This document shows, piece after piece, positions 28,129 to 37,524 of a DNA stretch of 64,000 nucleotides. Made by a program: the position numbers and the translations under genes. Under the pieces are notes generated by a model, which had not been told where the DNA came from, searched no databases, and worked only from the letters and a program-made list of their open reading frames with translations. Origin of the DNA: Mucilaginibacter segetis (lineage in GTDB: Bacteria; Bacteroidota; Bacteroidia; Sphingobacteriales; Sphingobacteriaceae); contig NZ_JAEHFW010000001.1 in assembly GCF_016522075.1 (NCBI RefSeq), positions 1,364,001 through 1,428,000 of the forward strand, in the 5' to 3' direction. Each line of letters opens with the position of its first letter. Position 1 is the first letter of the stretch.

Positions 28129-28162
28129 AAAAAACCCCTTTATATGGATCAAAGGAGTTTTT
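28129..28162 (-). terminator. Terminator after the MscS channel gene
   Basis: Arms 28130-28141 (AAAAACCCCTTT) and 28151-28162 pair in 11 of 12 positions around a 9-base loop. On the minus strand the stem runs into TTTTTT about 20 bases past the mscS stop, so it separates the channel gene from the two-component system. Confidence 0.85.
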
Positions 28163-28181
28163 CTTTTATTGAAACAGATCT

Positions 28182-29261
28182 TTATTCCATTTTACTATTG
28201 TTCTCTAAGGTGGTGTCTTTGTTTAAAAATAAGGTTTGTGTAGGGTAGGCAAACTCTATTTTTTCTGCTTCAAAAGCAGTGAAAATATCCAGGTAAATTT
28301 CCTGTTGTTTATCCATATAAAGCGTATAGTCAGACCCTTCAATGTAATATACAAATTCAAAATCCAGGCTGAAGTTTCCAAAGCCCGAGAAATGTCCCCT
28401 GTCAAACCGAACCTGCTCTTTGCTTTGTATAATGTTTTTAACCATTTCGGGTATTTCTTTTACCTGTGCATAGGGAGTTTGGTAAAGCACACCCAGTTTA
28501 AAAACAATACGCCGCGTTTCCATCCTTTTATAGTTATGTACCTGTGCATTGGTTAAAAAGGTGTTGGAGCATATTAGTTGTTCGCCGTTAAGGGTTTTAA
28601 GGCGGGTGGTTTTTATGCCTATATAATCAACCACGCCCATTTTATCGTCAACGATAATAAAATCGCCTATCTCAAATGGTCTGTCGAAGAAGATCACGAA
28701 ATAGCTGAACAGGTCACCCAGTATAGTTTGTGCTGCCAATGCTATAGCAATACCGCCTATTCCCAAACCGGTAATAAGGGTAGTTACATCATAACCCAGA
28801 TTATTGATAATGAAAATAAAGCCCATTATCCAAACCACAACATTCAGAATAATAAGTAAGCCACGGGCTTGTTTCTGTTTTATTTCGGCATCATCCTGGG
28901 TTTTTATGAACGAGAATACAAAGTGCTTTATAAATGAAGTGATAATTCCAAGTACAAAATAGGTAGCTACGAATAAAAAGGCCACATGCAGTATGCGAGT
29001 AATTGAGGCTGGTATTATGAGCGTATTAACAGCAAAGTAAAATGCCGCTATATACAACAGGGGCACTACTGATTTTTCGATGGTCTCGATCAGGAAATCA
29101 TCAATAGTAGTAGTTGTGCGCGCAGCCCATTTTTTTAACTGAGATAGCCCTACACCCTTAAAAACTTTAATAAGAATGATACAGCCAATAAATATCAGGA
29201 TACTTATACCCCATGCTAATAAAGTGTTGCCAAGAAAAATACTGTCGAAAGTTTGGTTCAT
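28182..29261 (-). CDS. MscS-family mechanosensitive channel
   Basis: Small-conductance channel that opens under membrane tension. It has about four or five membrane segments, the pore helix TLITGLGIGGIAIALAAQTIL with regularly spaced Gly and Ala, and the soluble beta domain starting FFDRPFEIGDFIIVDDKMGVVDYIGIKTTRL, read here as FDRPFEIGD and IGIKTTRLKT. Length 359. A possible promoter element, TACCTTTG on the minus strand, lies at 29438-29445, which would give a leader of about 170 bases; nothing else is evident in the 236-base gap. Confidence 0.93.
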   Translation of the reverse strand: MNQTFDSIFLGNTLLAWGISILIFIGCIILIKVFKGVGLSQLKKWAARTTTTIDDFLIETIEKSVVPLLYIAAFYFAVNTLIIPASITRILHVAFLFVATYFVLGIITSFIKHFVFSFIKTQDDAEIKQKQARGLLIILNVVVWIMGFIFIINNLGYDVTTLITGLGIGGIAIALAAQTILGDLFSYFVIFFDRPFEIGDFIIVDDKMGVVDYIGIKTTRLKTLNGEQLICSNTFLTNAQVHNYKRMETRRIVFKLGVLYQTPYAQVKEIPEMVKNIIQSKEQVRFDRGHFSGFGNFSLDFEFVYYIEGSDYTLYMDKQQEIYLDIFTAFEAEKIEFAYPTQTLFLNKDTTLENNSKME

Positions 29262-29497
29262 AGATTAAATAAATTTTGATCCGCAGGGCGGATAACTTCA
29301 TATAAGGCAGCTCCGAAATTGAAATTCACTAAAAGGTGCTGCCGAAAAACTGTAGGGCATTATAACATGCTGCCGGGATAAGAGCGGCGTCTTCGCAATG
29401 AATATAAGCCTTACTTAAGACAAGCTCTGTCAAATTCCAAAGGTACAAATAATTTAAAAAGGTAAATATTTCAGAGCATTTGGGTGTGGAAAGATAC

Positions 29498-30268
29498 TTA
29501 TGCGCCTTTTTTTACCTGTAAGCTGCTCATCAGCTGATCGTACAGATCGTTGCTGGTTGTTTTCTTGGGTTTTAATTTTTTGATTGTAGGGCGCTTACCT
29601 TTAGCTTTTGCTTCTATTATCTTCATCAGTTCGGTATGGTATTCATCTTTGTATTTGGACAGATCGAGTGGTTCGGCATATTGGTTAATTAACGCCAGGC
29701 CCATATCTAATTCTTTCTTGCTCACTTTTACATCGTTATCCAGCTTCAGTTCGCCCTGATCGCGTATTTGCTGCTCAAAACGAATACGTGTAACCACAAT
29801 TGCCTTATCTACAGGGTGAACTATACATAAACTCTCTGTACTCCGTAAAACAAAAAGTGCCAGACCTGCCTTACCGGATTTTTTTAAAGCTTCCAGCAAC
29901 AGGGCATAGGCTTTATTATTTTTTGTCTCCGGCTCAGTGTAATATGATGTTTCATAAAACATGGGATTTACCGACTCGATGTCCACAAAATTTTCGATCT
30001 CTATTACCTTGCTTTTTTCAGGCGCGGCTGCTTCAAAATCTGCATCCTCAATAATAACATAGTCGTCATCATATTTGTAGCCCTTAACAATCTTGGCATA
30101 GGGTACTTCTTTTTTCGTGTTTTCGTTAACCCGCTGGAATTTAATGTGCGCGTGATCGCGACTGTCCAGCATATCCAGATCAAGAGATGATGTTTGTACC
30201 GCAGAATACAATTTAACCGGAATACTAACCAGCCCAAACCCTATTGAGCCCTTCCATATTGATCTCAT
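29498..30268 (-). CDS. ku: Ku-family DNA end-binding protein
   Basis: Bacterial Ku, which binds DNA ends as a homodimer ring in non-homologous end joining. The N-terminus MRSIWKGSIGFGLVSIPVKLY is diagnostic, followed by the beta-barrel core (LFVLRSTESLCIVHP) and a Lys-rich tail (KAKGKRPTIKKLKPKKTT) that contacts DNA and ligase. Length 256 is typical. LigD, its usual ligase partner, is not in the window. It lies 2 bases after the small gene upstream and is surely cotranscribed with it. Confidence 0.95.
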   Translation of the reverse strand: MRSIWKGSIGFGLVSIPVKLYSAVQTSSLDLDMLDSRDHAHIKFQRVNENTKKEVPYAKIVKGYKYDDDYVIIEDADFEAAAPEKSKVIEIENFVDIESVNPMFYETSYYTEPETKNNKAYALLLEALKKSGKAGLALFVLRSTESLCIVHPVDKAIVVTRIRFEQQIRDQGELKLDNDVKVSKKELDMGLALINQYAEPLDLSKYKDEYHTELMKIIEAKAKGKRPTIKKLKPKKTTSNDLYDQLMSSLQVKKGA

Positions 30269-30270
30269 AG

Positions 30271-30537
30271 CTATTTTTCTTTTAAATTCTTATTTATACC
30301 GTGCGGATGGTGAGCCTCTATCTGGTCTGCCAGCAAATGCAATATCTCTTCGTCCACGCCACCCGGATTTTTACATATATGCAGACACTGATGCTCATCC
30401 GGTTCAAAACTGGCAACCATTGTACCATTTTCAAATACGCGCACTTTACAACGTTCACCGTCATGATGCAGGTATTCACCCACCTCAAAGCAATGCGTTT
30501 TCTTATCCTTACTTACAGTTATAAAATAATTCTCCAT
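30271..30537 (-). CDS. Small conserved-looking protein cotranscribed with ku
   Basis: Protein of 88 residues, MENYFITVSKDKKTHCFEVGEYLHH at the start, read as ENYFITVSKDKK and HCFEVGEYLHHDGERC. It is acidic and His/Cys-rich (four Cys, many His), with a compact beta pattern and a final helix containing HLLADQIEAHHPHG. No family recognised. The 2-base gap to ku argues for linked expression. Metal binding is possible from the Cys/His content but no standard zinc motif is clear. Confidence 0.75.
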   Translation of the reverse strand: MENYFITVSKDKKTHCFEVGEYLHHDGERCKVRVFENGTMVASFEPDEHQCLHICKNPGGVDEEILHLLADQIEAHHPHGINKNLKEK

Positions 30538-30630
30538 TTGTTTTTTTTATAAACATTTATCCGCTATAAAAGTTCTTATAAAACTTAGTAAAGCAGACGT
30601 CTAATTTTATTAATGCATATGCTGTCACAT

Positions 30631-30660
30631 TTGCTTAACTTTTTAAATTTCCTAACTTTA
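30631..30660 (+). promoter_or_regulatory. Promoter of the CHASE3/PAS kinase
   Basis: TTG at 30631-30633, a 19-base spacer, and TAACTTTA at 30653-30660 fit the Bacteroidota form TTG-N19-TAnnTTTG with one mismatch. It stands about 20 bases before the ATG at 30680. Confidence 0.5.
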
Positions 30661-30679
30661 GCAACCACAATTCCCCCAA

Positions 30680-33040
30680 TTGTATGATTTTTCCGTCATC
30701 ATGAGATTCAGTAGAAATTTAAGGCTTGGTTATGGCTTTTCCGTAGGTATTTTAATACTTGTAGGTGTGTTTTCGTACATAACGCTCAATAATTTACTAC
30801 AGAGTAACAGAGCGGTAACACACAGTAATATTATTATCAGCGAACTGGAGAACACCATTTCCGTGATGAAAGATGCGGAGACCGGTCAAAGGGGATATCT
30901 GCTTACCGATAAAAGGCAATTTTTGCAGCCTTATAATGGCGCTTACAATAAAACCCTTGGTCTGATAAAGCATTTGCAAGCATTAACAAAAGACAATGTT
31001 CAACAGCAACAGCAACTAAACGAAATACAGAATATTGTTACCCAACGAATGAATATTTTACAGGCGTTGATCAATAAAAGGAAATCAGGCCTGACCATCA
31101 CCTCAACGGATCTTGAGCAAAGCAAAGCTGCAATGGATACTTTGCGTAGAGCTATAGCCAAAGCAGAAGATAATGAACGTAGTTTGTTACGTGAAAGGCT
31201 CCGGGTTTTAAACAGGTATGTTATGGTGGCCCCATATGTTATTGTTTTTGCTGTCCTTTTAGCCATTTTAATTGCTGTGTTATCCTACTTAAGGGTTATT
31301 GCCGATATTAAGGAGAAAGACCGGTTAACAAATAAACTGCAGCTAAAGGAAGAGGAAACCGCGGCTTTTAATGAGGAACTTACCGCGGCTAATGAAGAGA
31401 TAAAGGCCAGTAATGAGGAGTTGATATCAATAAACGAGGAGTTGATAAGCGCGCAGGACGAGCTGGCCCTGTTAAACGATTCGCTGGAGCAAAAAATAAT
31501 TGAACGTACGCAATCGCTCGCCAAAAGTGAGGAAGAAACACAGGCCCTTAATGAAGAACTTACCGCGACTAACGAAGAGTTAGCTGCCGCTAATGAGGAA
31601 ATGCTGGCAACTAATGAGGAATTGGAAAAGAGCAGGGAGGAGGTTAGAAAAAGCGAGCATTTATTCCGCTCTATTGCAGTTAATATCCCCAACTCCTTAA
31701 TTATAGTTATAGATAAGGAGCATCGTTACCTGAGTGTAGAGGGAGACATGAAAGCGAAAATGGGTTATACTGAAGATAATTATGCAGGCAAATACGCAGC
31801 TGCGCTAAATACACCACAAAGTTATGCCGCCTCTAAACCATTATTTGAACGTGTTTTAAATGGCGAACAATTTACTCAGGAACAAAAAAACAGTACCGGC
31901 GGGTATTTTCGAATTGATTATGTGCCCTTACGTAACGAGGATGGAGAAGTATACGCAGCGCTTATTATCACACTGGATATTACAGATATAAAAAAGGCGG
32001 AAGAACATAGTGCCAAACTTGCAGCCATTGTTGAATCATCAGATGATGCTATTATTGGCAAAACACTTGATGGTGTTATAACAAGTTGGAACAAGGCCGC
32101 CGAGCGAATGTACGGCTATACAGTGGCTGAAATGATTGGCGAGTCGATCATGAAATTAATACCGGAAGAGCGCTGGGATGAAGAACCGGGGATTATATCA
32201 CGCCTGAAATCCGGAGAGCGGGTAGAACATTTTGAAACCAAAAGAATAGGTAAGGAAAAGAACGAGATAGATGTATCGTTAACTATTTCACCCATCCGTG
32301 ATGCACAAGGGAACATTATAGGTGTATCAAAAATAGCAAGGGATATTACCGAAAAGAAACGCGATGAACAGCGGAAAAATGATTTTATTGGCATGGTGAG
32401 CCACGAATTAAAAACACCATTAACATCCCTGTCGGCGCTTATACAGGTGGCTTATCTAAAATTGCGCACCGGCGAGGATAAGTTCCTTAAAAATGCTATG
32501 GAGAAAGCCAGCATGCAAACAAAAAAAATGGGCACCATGATCAACGGCTTTTTAAATATATCCCGGCTTGAATCAGGGAAGCTGCAGATAGAAAAACAAG
32601 ACTTTAATATTGATGAACTGCTTAAAGAAGTAATAGCCGAACAGGAAATGTTTGTTTCTACCCATACAATAAAGATGGAGCTTTGTGACAATGCTGTGGT
32701 ACATGCTGACCGGGATAAGATAGGATCTGTGGTTTCTAATTTACTAAGTAACGCAGTTAAGTATTCTCCAAAAGGAACGTCCATATTTGTAAATTGCCGG
32801 CTTTTAGATAATAAGGTACAGATTAGCGTAAAGGATGAGGGGATGGGAATACCGGCTGATGACGCGATCAGGGTATTTGATCGTTACTTCCGTGCAGAGT
32901 CGCAGCAAACCAGGCATATATCAGGTTTCGGCATCGGGTTATATCTGAGTGCCGAGATCATAAAAATTCATGATGGTGATATCTGGGCTGAAAGCGCCCC
33001 TCATGAAGGGTCTACCTTTTACTTTACCCTGCCATTATAA
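30680..33040 (+). CDS. CHASE3/PAS sensor histidine kinase
   Basis: Kinase of 786 residues. A first membrane segment (about 15-35) and a second (about 175-198) flank a CHASE3-like helical sensor (MKDAETGQRGYLLTDKRQFL). A long coiled coil at about 210-345 is built from repeated NEEL units. Two PAS domains follow (the second with SWNKAAERMYGYTVAEMIGE), then HisKA with His in GMVSHELKTPLTSL, N box NLLSNAVKYSP, G1 DEGMGIP and G2 GFGIGLYLS. No receiver or output domain is attached, and no regulator is adjacent. ATG 30701 (MRFSRNLRLG) is an alternative start. Confidence 0.93.
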   Translation: MYDFSVIMRFSRNLRLGYGFSVGILILVGVFSYITLNNLLQSNRAVTHSNIIISELENTISVMKDAETGQRGYLLTDKRQFLQPYNGAYNKTLGLIKHLQALTKDNVQQQQQLNEIQNIVTQRMNILQALINKRKSGLTITSTDLEQSKAAMDTLRRAIAKAEDNERSLLRERLRVLNRYVMVAPYVIVFAVLLAILIAVLSYLRVIADIKEKDRLTNKLQLKEEETAAFNEELTAANEEIKASNEELISINEELISAQDELALLNDSLEQKIIERTQSLAKSEEETQALNEELTATNEELAAANEEMLATNEELEKSREEVRKSEHLFRSIAVNIPNSLIIVIDKEHRYLSVEGDMKAKMGYTEDNYAGKYAAALNTPQSYAASKPLFERVLNGEQFTQEQKNSTGGYFRIDYVPLRNEDGEVYAALIITLDITDIKKAEEHSAKLAAIVESSDDAIIGKTLDGVITSWNKAAERMYGYTVAEMIGESIMKLIPEERWDEEPGIISRLKSGERVEHFETKRIGKEKNEIDVSLTISPIRDAQGNIIGVSKIARDITEKKRDEQRKNDFIGMVSHELKTPLTSLSALIQVAYLKLRTGEDKFLKNAMEKASMQTKKMGTMINGFLNISRLESGKLQIEKQDFNIDELLKEVIAEQEMFVSTHTIKMELCDNAVVHADRDKIGSVVSNLLSNAVKYSPKGTSIFVNCRLLDNKVQISVKDEGMGIPADDAIRVFDRYFRAESQQTRHISGFGIGLYLSAEIIKIHDGDIWAESAPHEGSTFYFTLPL

Positions 33041-33118
33041 AATTAAGGTACAGTTTACAAATTACGCCGATAAATAATAACGCAATATATACTAATGCAC
33101 TACTTATTATTACACGTT

Positions 33119-33126
33119 TATATTTG
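33119..33126 (+). promoter_or_regulatory. Possible -7 element of the cold-shock gene
   Basis: TATATTTG matches TAnnTTTG fully, about 73 bases before the ATG. No convincing TTG lies 20 bases upstream. The implied leader of roughly 65 bases would suit a cold-shock gene, whose leaders often regulate translation. Confidence 0.35.
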
Positions 33127-33198
33127 CCTGTAATTTAAATAATTACGATTATGTCAAATAAAAACATTACCTTTATCAAAATAATTAAATAAAATATA

Positions 33199-33390
33199 AT
33201 GCAAACAGGAACAGTAAAATTTTTTAATGAGTCAAAAGGATTCGGATTTATCACACCAAGTAATGGTGGCAGCGAACTTTTTGTTCATGTAACCGGACTA
33301 ATAGACACCATTCGCGAGAATGATAGTGTAGAGTTCGATGTAGAAGAGGGCAGAAAAGGCCCCAATGCGGTAAATGTAAAAGTAGCTTAA
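33199..33390 (+). CDS. Cold-shock domain protein (CspA family)
   Basis: Single cold-shock domain of 63 residues, an RNA/DNA chaperone. RNP1 reads KGFGFI and RNP2 LFVHV (commonly VFVH); the start MQTGTVKFFNESKGFGF is classic. A 158-base untranslated region precedes it and a very strong terminator follows, so it is a single-gene unit. Confidence 0.96.
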   Translation: MQTGTVKFFNESKGFGFITPSNGGSELFVHVTGLIDTIRENDSVEFDVEEGRKGPNAVNVKVA

Positions 33391-33413
33391 TCTCTATATA
33401 AAAATTACTCGTG

Positions 33414-33445
33414 AAGCATCCTCTAATTAGAGGATGCTTTTTTTT
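33414..33445 (+). terminator. Terminator of the cold-shock gene
   Basis: A perfect 26-base palindrome (33414-33439, AAGCATCCTCT arms with AATT loop) running into eight T, 24 bases after the stop. Confidence 0.95.
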
Positions 33446-33581
33446 GGAATGTTTTTTTGATTAGCCAAGTATTATTTTCAGTTTCGGGTCTGATAATATT
33501 TATAATCCAATTTACACCACAAACTAACAATGCTTTTAAAAAGAGCAATACCGCTTATGCAATAATTAAATTGAGCTTACA

Positions 33582-34334
33582 CTACTGATTTTCAGATTTG
33601 TTTTCCAGCAGTAAAAGCTTAGCACGCTTATTTCCTATAATATCACCGGTCAAAACAGCGGTGTAAAAATATCCCTGCTTTAAATTGGTATTCTCGTCGA
33701 TAACGGCATGCTGCTCATTTGAAAATTTTAATTGTAGGTGATATACACCTGCCGACACAGGTTTAAAAGTTCCCATGGCGGGATATGCCTGTGTAAAATT
33801 AATTTTTTCGTTATTCTTATCTGTAATTGTCAGGGTTAAGGGTTCGGCTCCTGCAAACGCATTTATAAATCGCAGCTTACTTTGTCCGCTTTTAACTTTT
33901 GTAACATCGCGTATAAGTATAATACGCGGCAGGAAACTATTGGGCTGAGAGCTCTCCGCACCTGAAAAAACAGTGTGTAGTTTATCACTAAATGTTTGCT
34001 GATTCACTTTTTTACTTAGGCCGGGTACACCTTCTAACAGGAAGGTGTATTTCCCTGCATTCCCTAAACCAAATTCTTTGTGTAAAATTAACTTGCCGTC
34101 AGCTTTAACATCAATATTGGCCATGCCTGATGGCAAGACCTTAAAAGACTGATCGGTGCCAAACTGCGGGTAAAATACGGCTTCCCGGTTCTCGCATTTT
34201 ACGGTGACTTCCACTTTTTCTACGTCTTGCAGGGCGTTAATTACCTTTATCTGTGTAGTAGGATTACGCTCCGATTTACAACAGATAAAAGCCGAAATAA
34301 AAATATAGATAAACAAATTACGCTTCATTATCAT
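33582..34334 (-). CDS. DUF4397-like secreted protein
   Basis: Protein of 250 residues with a hydrophobic signal (LFIYIFISAFICC); Cys18/19 could be lipidated, although the -1 residue is unusual. Two similar halves each contain the DUF4397-like pattern of a short strand VINAL or LRFINAF followed by strands ending in LPSG or PVSAG and YTFLLEG or YFYTAVLTG. Such domains occur in surface lipoproteins of Bacteroidota with unknown role. Its ATG overlaps the stop of the amino acid permease by 4 bases, so the two are translationally coupled. Confidence 0.72.
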   Translation of the reverse strand: MIMKRNLFIYIFISAFICCKSERNPTTQIKVINALQDVEKVEVTVKCENREAVFYPQFGTDQSFKVLPSGMANIDVKADGKLILHKEFGLGNAGKYTFLLEGVPGLSKKVNQQTFSDKLHTVFSGAESSQPNSFLPRIILIRDVTKVKSGQSKLRFINAFAGAEPLTLTITDKNNEKINFTQAYPAMGTFKPVSAGVYHLQLKFSNEQHAVIDENTNLKQGYFYTAVLTGDIIGNKRAKLLLLENKSENQ

Positions 34335-35593
34335 TTTGTTTTTTTAAGTAGGAGCGGCCTGAAAAATATAATTATCACAATAAAGAACACCAGAATGGCA
34401 AGAGGGACGGGTGATATGATAGCAAGCCTTGCTATCAGAGTGAGACCAATCAAACATGCGAGTACACAGCCGGTAACAGGTATCCATTTAACTGACTTTT
34501 TAACTCTCGATGCGGCTATAACGTTTACCGCGCCAAATGTGAAGATAAAAACCAAACTGGCCGCCTCCACAAGCGTAGAGAGCTTGCCGATCATAGCTAA
34601 AACAGCTGCACAAATACCAATTAAAATTACAGATCTGTCAGGAATTCCTTTGCTGTTGGTATGCTCAAAAAAGGATGGAAGCTCCCCGTCGTCAGCAACG
34701 CGTTTACTAAGATTAGATGTTGAAAACAGCGTGCTGTTAATAGCCGCCGCGGTAGCAAACACAGCTGCAATTGTCATAACAAGCAATCCTGGCCAGCCAA
34801 TTGCCTGCCGGGCTGCTACAGATAAAGCAACTTGCTTTTGGTCAATTAAACCAATTGCGCCGGCCAGCATGGTAGCACCTAATGCAACCAGGATATAAAT
34901 AATAATGACAAAAAATACAGCATACAGAATAGTGGGTTTTAATATTTTTTTGGGATTTTTTATTTCATCATACTCGTAAGTAAGTAATTGAAAGCCCTCG
35001 TACGCCATAAAAATACTCGCGGCTCCTATACTTGCGCTCCACCAGGGTCTGGGTTCAATGCCCGCAGTAAGCTGTATACTGTCCCAATGCATCATACCTA
35101 TTATAGCAAGGGCTATTAATGCTAACAGATTGACCAGTACTATTATGATCTCTACATTTTTGGTTTTGGTTACCCCCAATAAATTTAAACCAACCATGCA
35201 CGCTACAATTGCCAAAGCAAATGCCCTTGTTATTAGGGTGCTGGTGCCTAAGGCATATGACAGGTAATGCCCAAAAGCAAATGCATAAACAGAAATTGTT
35301 AAAATATACCCTATGATAAGCAGCCATGATAAACTGCCTGCTATACCATTTTTGTTAATTTCGCGCATGAACCTGAAAGCGCCTCCGCTTTCATCAAACT
35401 GAACAGAAAGTTCACAATAGCTATAAGCTGTACAAAAAGCTAATATTCCGCTGATTAAAAAGCTAAGCCATGCCCATTCACCGGCAACTGCTATTACTAC
35501 CCCTAAAGCCGTATAAATACCACCACCTACCATGCCGCCTGCAGCCAATGCCCAAACAGCGGGCCACGCCAGGCTACCTTTAGATTTCGCCAT
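34331..35593 (-). CDS. APC-family amino acid permease
   Basis: Membrane transporter of 420 residues with about twelve hydrophobic segments. The opening WPAVWALAAGGMVGGGIYTALG carries the helix-break motif GGMVGGGIY of the APC superfamily, and FDESGGAFRFMRE matches the loop after segment 2. It probably moves amino acids with protons or sodium; specificity is not readable. It is coupled by a 4-base overlap to the DUF4397-like gene downstream. Confidence 0.9.
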   Translation of the reverse strand: MAKSKGSLAWPAVWALAAGGMVGGGIYTALGVVIAVAGEWAWLSFLISGILAFCTAYSYCELSVQFDESGGAFRFMREINKNGIAGSLSWLLIIGYILTISVYAFAFGHYLSYALGTSTLITRAFALAIVACMVGLNLLGVTKTKNVEIIIVLVNLLALIALAIIGMMHWDSIQLTAGIEPRPWWSASIGAASIFMAYEGFQLLTYEYDEIKNPKKILKPTILYAVFFVIIIYILVALGATMLAGAIGLIDQKQVALSVAARQAIGWPGLLVMTIAAVFATAAAINSTLFSTSNLSKRVADDGELPSFFEHTNSKGIPDRSVILIGICAAVLAMIGKLSTLVEAASLVFIFTFGAVNVIAASRVKKSVKWIPVTGCVLACLIGLTLIARLAIISPVPLAILVFFIVIIIFFRPLLLKKTK

Positions 35594-35720
35594 TTAATTA
35601 TAACAGCCGTATATGTGTACTGTTTAGAATATATAAGAATAATATTTTACGGTACCGGAATTGATGACGGGCGTTAACCAGAAGTTACAGATAAGTTCAT
35701 CCTTATCATTTCCTGTTTGT

Positions 35721-36683
35721 TTATGCGGCATCTTTGTTATAACGGCTACGGTATTCCAGCGGCGAGAGCCCTGTTATCTTTCTGAAAACTTCACGAAAGG
35801 CTTTTTGATCGGCATAGCCAACCTCGTACATAACTTCGGTAACCGTTTTGCGACTGGTCTCAAAAGCTTTTTTGGCGGCCTCTATTTTAACACGCTGTGC
35901 ATATTCGGTAGGTGTAACGCCGGTTGCCTTAATAAAACGACGATCAAAGTTGCGACGGCCAATGGCAAAGTTAGCTGCCAATGATTCGATCGCTATTTTT
36001 TCATCAGGCCTTTGTTCAATATATTCCTGAGCTTTTTTGATCATTTCATCGCCATGTTTTTTCTGGCCCTGAAAGATGATAAAATCTGATTGACTGTTTC
36101 GGTCCAGCTCTATCTGGAAAATCTTGGCGCAGTATATCGCTGTTTCCCGGTCATAATATTTTTCAACCAAGTAAAGAATGAGGTTCAAAAATGAATAGGC
36201 GCCCCCATTTGTATAAAGCCCATATTCATCAGTAATAAGCAGATCGGTTTGCAGGTTAACCTTTGGATAAAGCCTTTTGAAATCATCAGCGGCGGTCCAG
36301 TGAGTCGAGCAGTTTTTGCCATCTAACAACCCGGCAGCTGCCAACAAAAATGCCCCCGTACAAATACTGGCCACCGCAGCCCCACAGCGGTATTGGCTGC
36401 CGATCCAGTTAATAAGTTTCTCATTTACGGCAGTAGATTCCTGATAATTATGATTCAATGAAGGAATGATTATGAGGTCGGTGCGCTGGATCTCCGAAAT
36501 GTGTTTATGCGGACGCGCGCTGAACAGCCCGCCGTGAAAATTGATAGTTGGGGAAATACCTGCCAACTCTATTTTGAAAACCTCCTTGCGGAAGGCATTA
36601 GCCCGGCTTAATATTTTATAAGCTCCCACAATACTGCTTAAATTATTCTCGCCGTCGGGTACCAGTATGGTTAAGTGTTTCAT
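35721..36683 (-). CDS. GlxA-type AraC regulator with DJ-1/PfpI domain
   Basis: Transcription regulator of 320 residues. Residues 1-180 are a DJ-1/PfpI-like sensor (LTILVPDGENNLSSIVGAY, VASICTGAFLLAAAGLLDGK with the elbow Cys), and 215-320 an AraC-type pair of helix-turn-helix units (IAIESLAANFAIGRRNFDRRF and VTEVMYEVGYADQKAFREVF). It is divergent from the PEP-mutase-like gene across 96 bases and is its likely regulator. The ligand is unknown. Confidence 0.92.
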   Translation of the reverse strand: MKHLTILVPDGENNLSSIVGAYKILSRANAFRKEVFKIELAGISPTINFHGGLFSARPHKHISEIQRTDLIIIPSLNHNYQESTAVNEKLINWIGSQYRCGAAVASICTGAFLLAAAGLLDGKNCSTHWTAADDFKRLYPKVNLQTDLLITDEYGLYTNGGAYSFLNLILYLVEKYYDRETAIYCAKIFQIELDRNSQSDFIIFQGQKKHGDEMIKKAQEYIEQRPDEKIAIESLAANFAIGRRNFDRRFIKATGVTPTEYAQRVKIEAAKKAFETSRKTVTEVMYEVGYADQKAFREVFRKITGLSPLEYRSRYNKDAA

Positions 36684-36779
36684 AAGTGTAAAGATAAGTC
36701 ATTCTTGTAGTCTAAATCAACCCGTCACAATGTCTAAATAACACCTTATTTAAGTGTATATGTTGCAATAAATTTGCAT

Positions 36780-37523
36780 ATGCAGCATTACGAAACGTTT
36801 TACAATCTTCATCAACAAGCGGGTGCTTTTTTCTTACCGAATGCCTGGAATGCCAAAAGTGCCCGATTAATAGAGGCAGCCGGCTTCCCGGCAATAGCTA
36901 CATCAAGCGGTGCCATTGCAGATTCCCTTGGTTATGCTGATGGTGAGCAAATCCCATTTAAAGAGATGCTCTTTATTGTTAACAGGATCAAAGCTTCTAC
37001 AACTATCCCCCTTACAGTTGATTTTGAAAGAGGGTATAGTAACGACCTCATGGTTATTAATGATCATGTTCAAAAGTTACTCGATACAGGTGTTGTTGGT
37101 ATCAATATAGAGGATACCGAAGGCGAAGATATTTACCTGCGTAAATTGAACAGTATCAGAGATTACCTTACAAAAACCGGTCAGCAGTTATTTATTAATG
37201 CCCGTACTGATGCTTTTTTACAAAAACTGCCGTCGGTGTTGGATACCGTTATACACAGGGCAAAACTTTATAAAACGGCCGGTGCTGATGGTCTCTTCGT
37301 TACCGGTGTTAATGATAGTGCTGTAATTAAAGAGATAACAGCAACGGTTGCTTTACCGGTAAATATTGTTGGCAACCCTAAACTGGCTACTACAGAGGCT
37401 TTGGCGGATATTGGTGTAAAAAGGATAAGTATGGCGGTTTTTGTTTATCGGGCTACATATGCACACCTGGAGCAATTGGTAAAAGAAATAAACACAGCAC
37501 AAACCTTAACACACCTATTTTAA
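36780..37523 (+). CDS. Isocitrate lyase/PEP-mutase superfamily enzyme
   Basis: TIM-barrel enzyme of about 247 residues acting on 2-oxo-acid C-C or C-P bonds. Family marks are FLPNAWNAKSARLIEAAGF, TSSGAIADSLGYADGE, the metal-site strand LTVDFERGYS, GINIEDTEG and INARTDAFLQ. The KKCGH active-site loop of true isocitrate lyase is absent. The ATG at 36780 is preferred over a TTG two codons earlier. TAAATTTG at 36769-36776 resembles a -7 element and would place transcription almost at the start codon. It is followed after one base by the DinB-like gene. Actual substrate unknown; phosphonate genes are absent. Confidence 0.88.
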   Translation: MQHYETFYNLHQQAGAFFLPNAWNAKSARLIEAAGFPAIATSSGAIADSLGYADGEQIPFKEMLFIVNRIKASTTIPLTVDFERGYSNDLMVINDHVQKLLDTGVVGINIEDTEGEDIYLRKLNSIRDYLTKTGQQLFINARTDAFLQKLPSVLDTVIHRAKLYKTAGADGLFVTGVNDSAVIKEITATVALPVNIVGNPKLATTEALADIGVKRISMAVFVYRATYAHLEQLVKEINTAQTLTHLF

Positions 37524-37524
37524 T

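Noticed and set aside
28024..28152. 43-residue N-terminal extension of the response regulator
   Set aside because: It begins inside the mscS terminator and precedes a standard receiver start; family length supports TTG 28023.
34227..34898. 223-codon open frame on the plus strand
   Set aside because: It lies antisense inside the APC permease, whose twelve membrane segments are clear; the opposite frame is a by-product.
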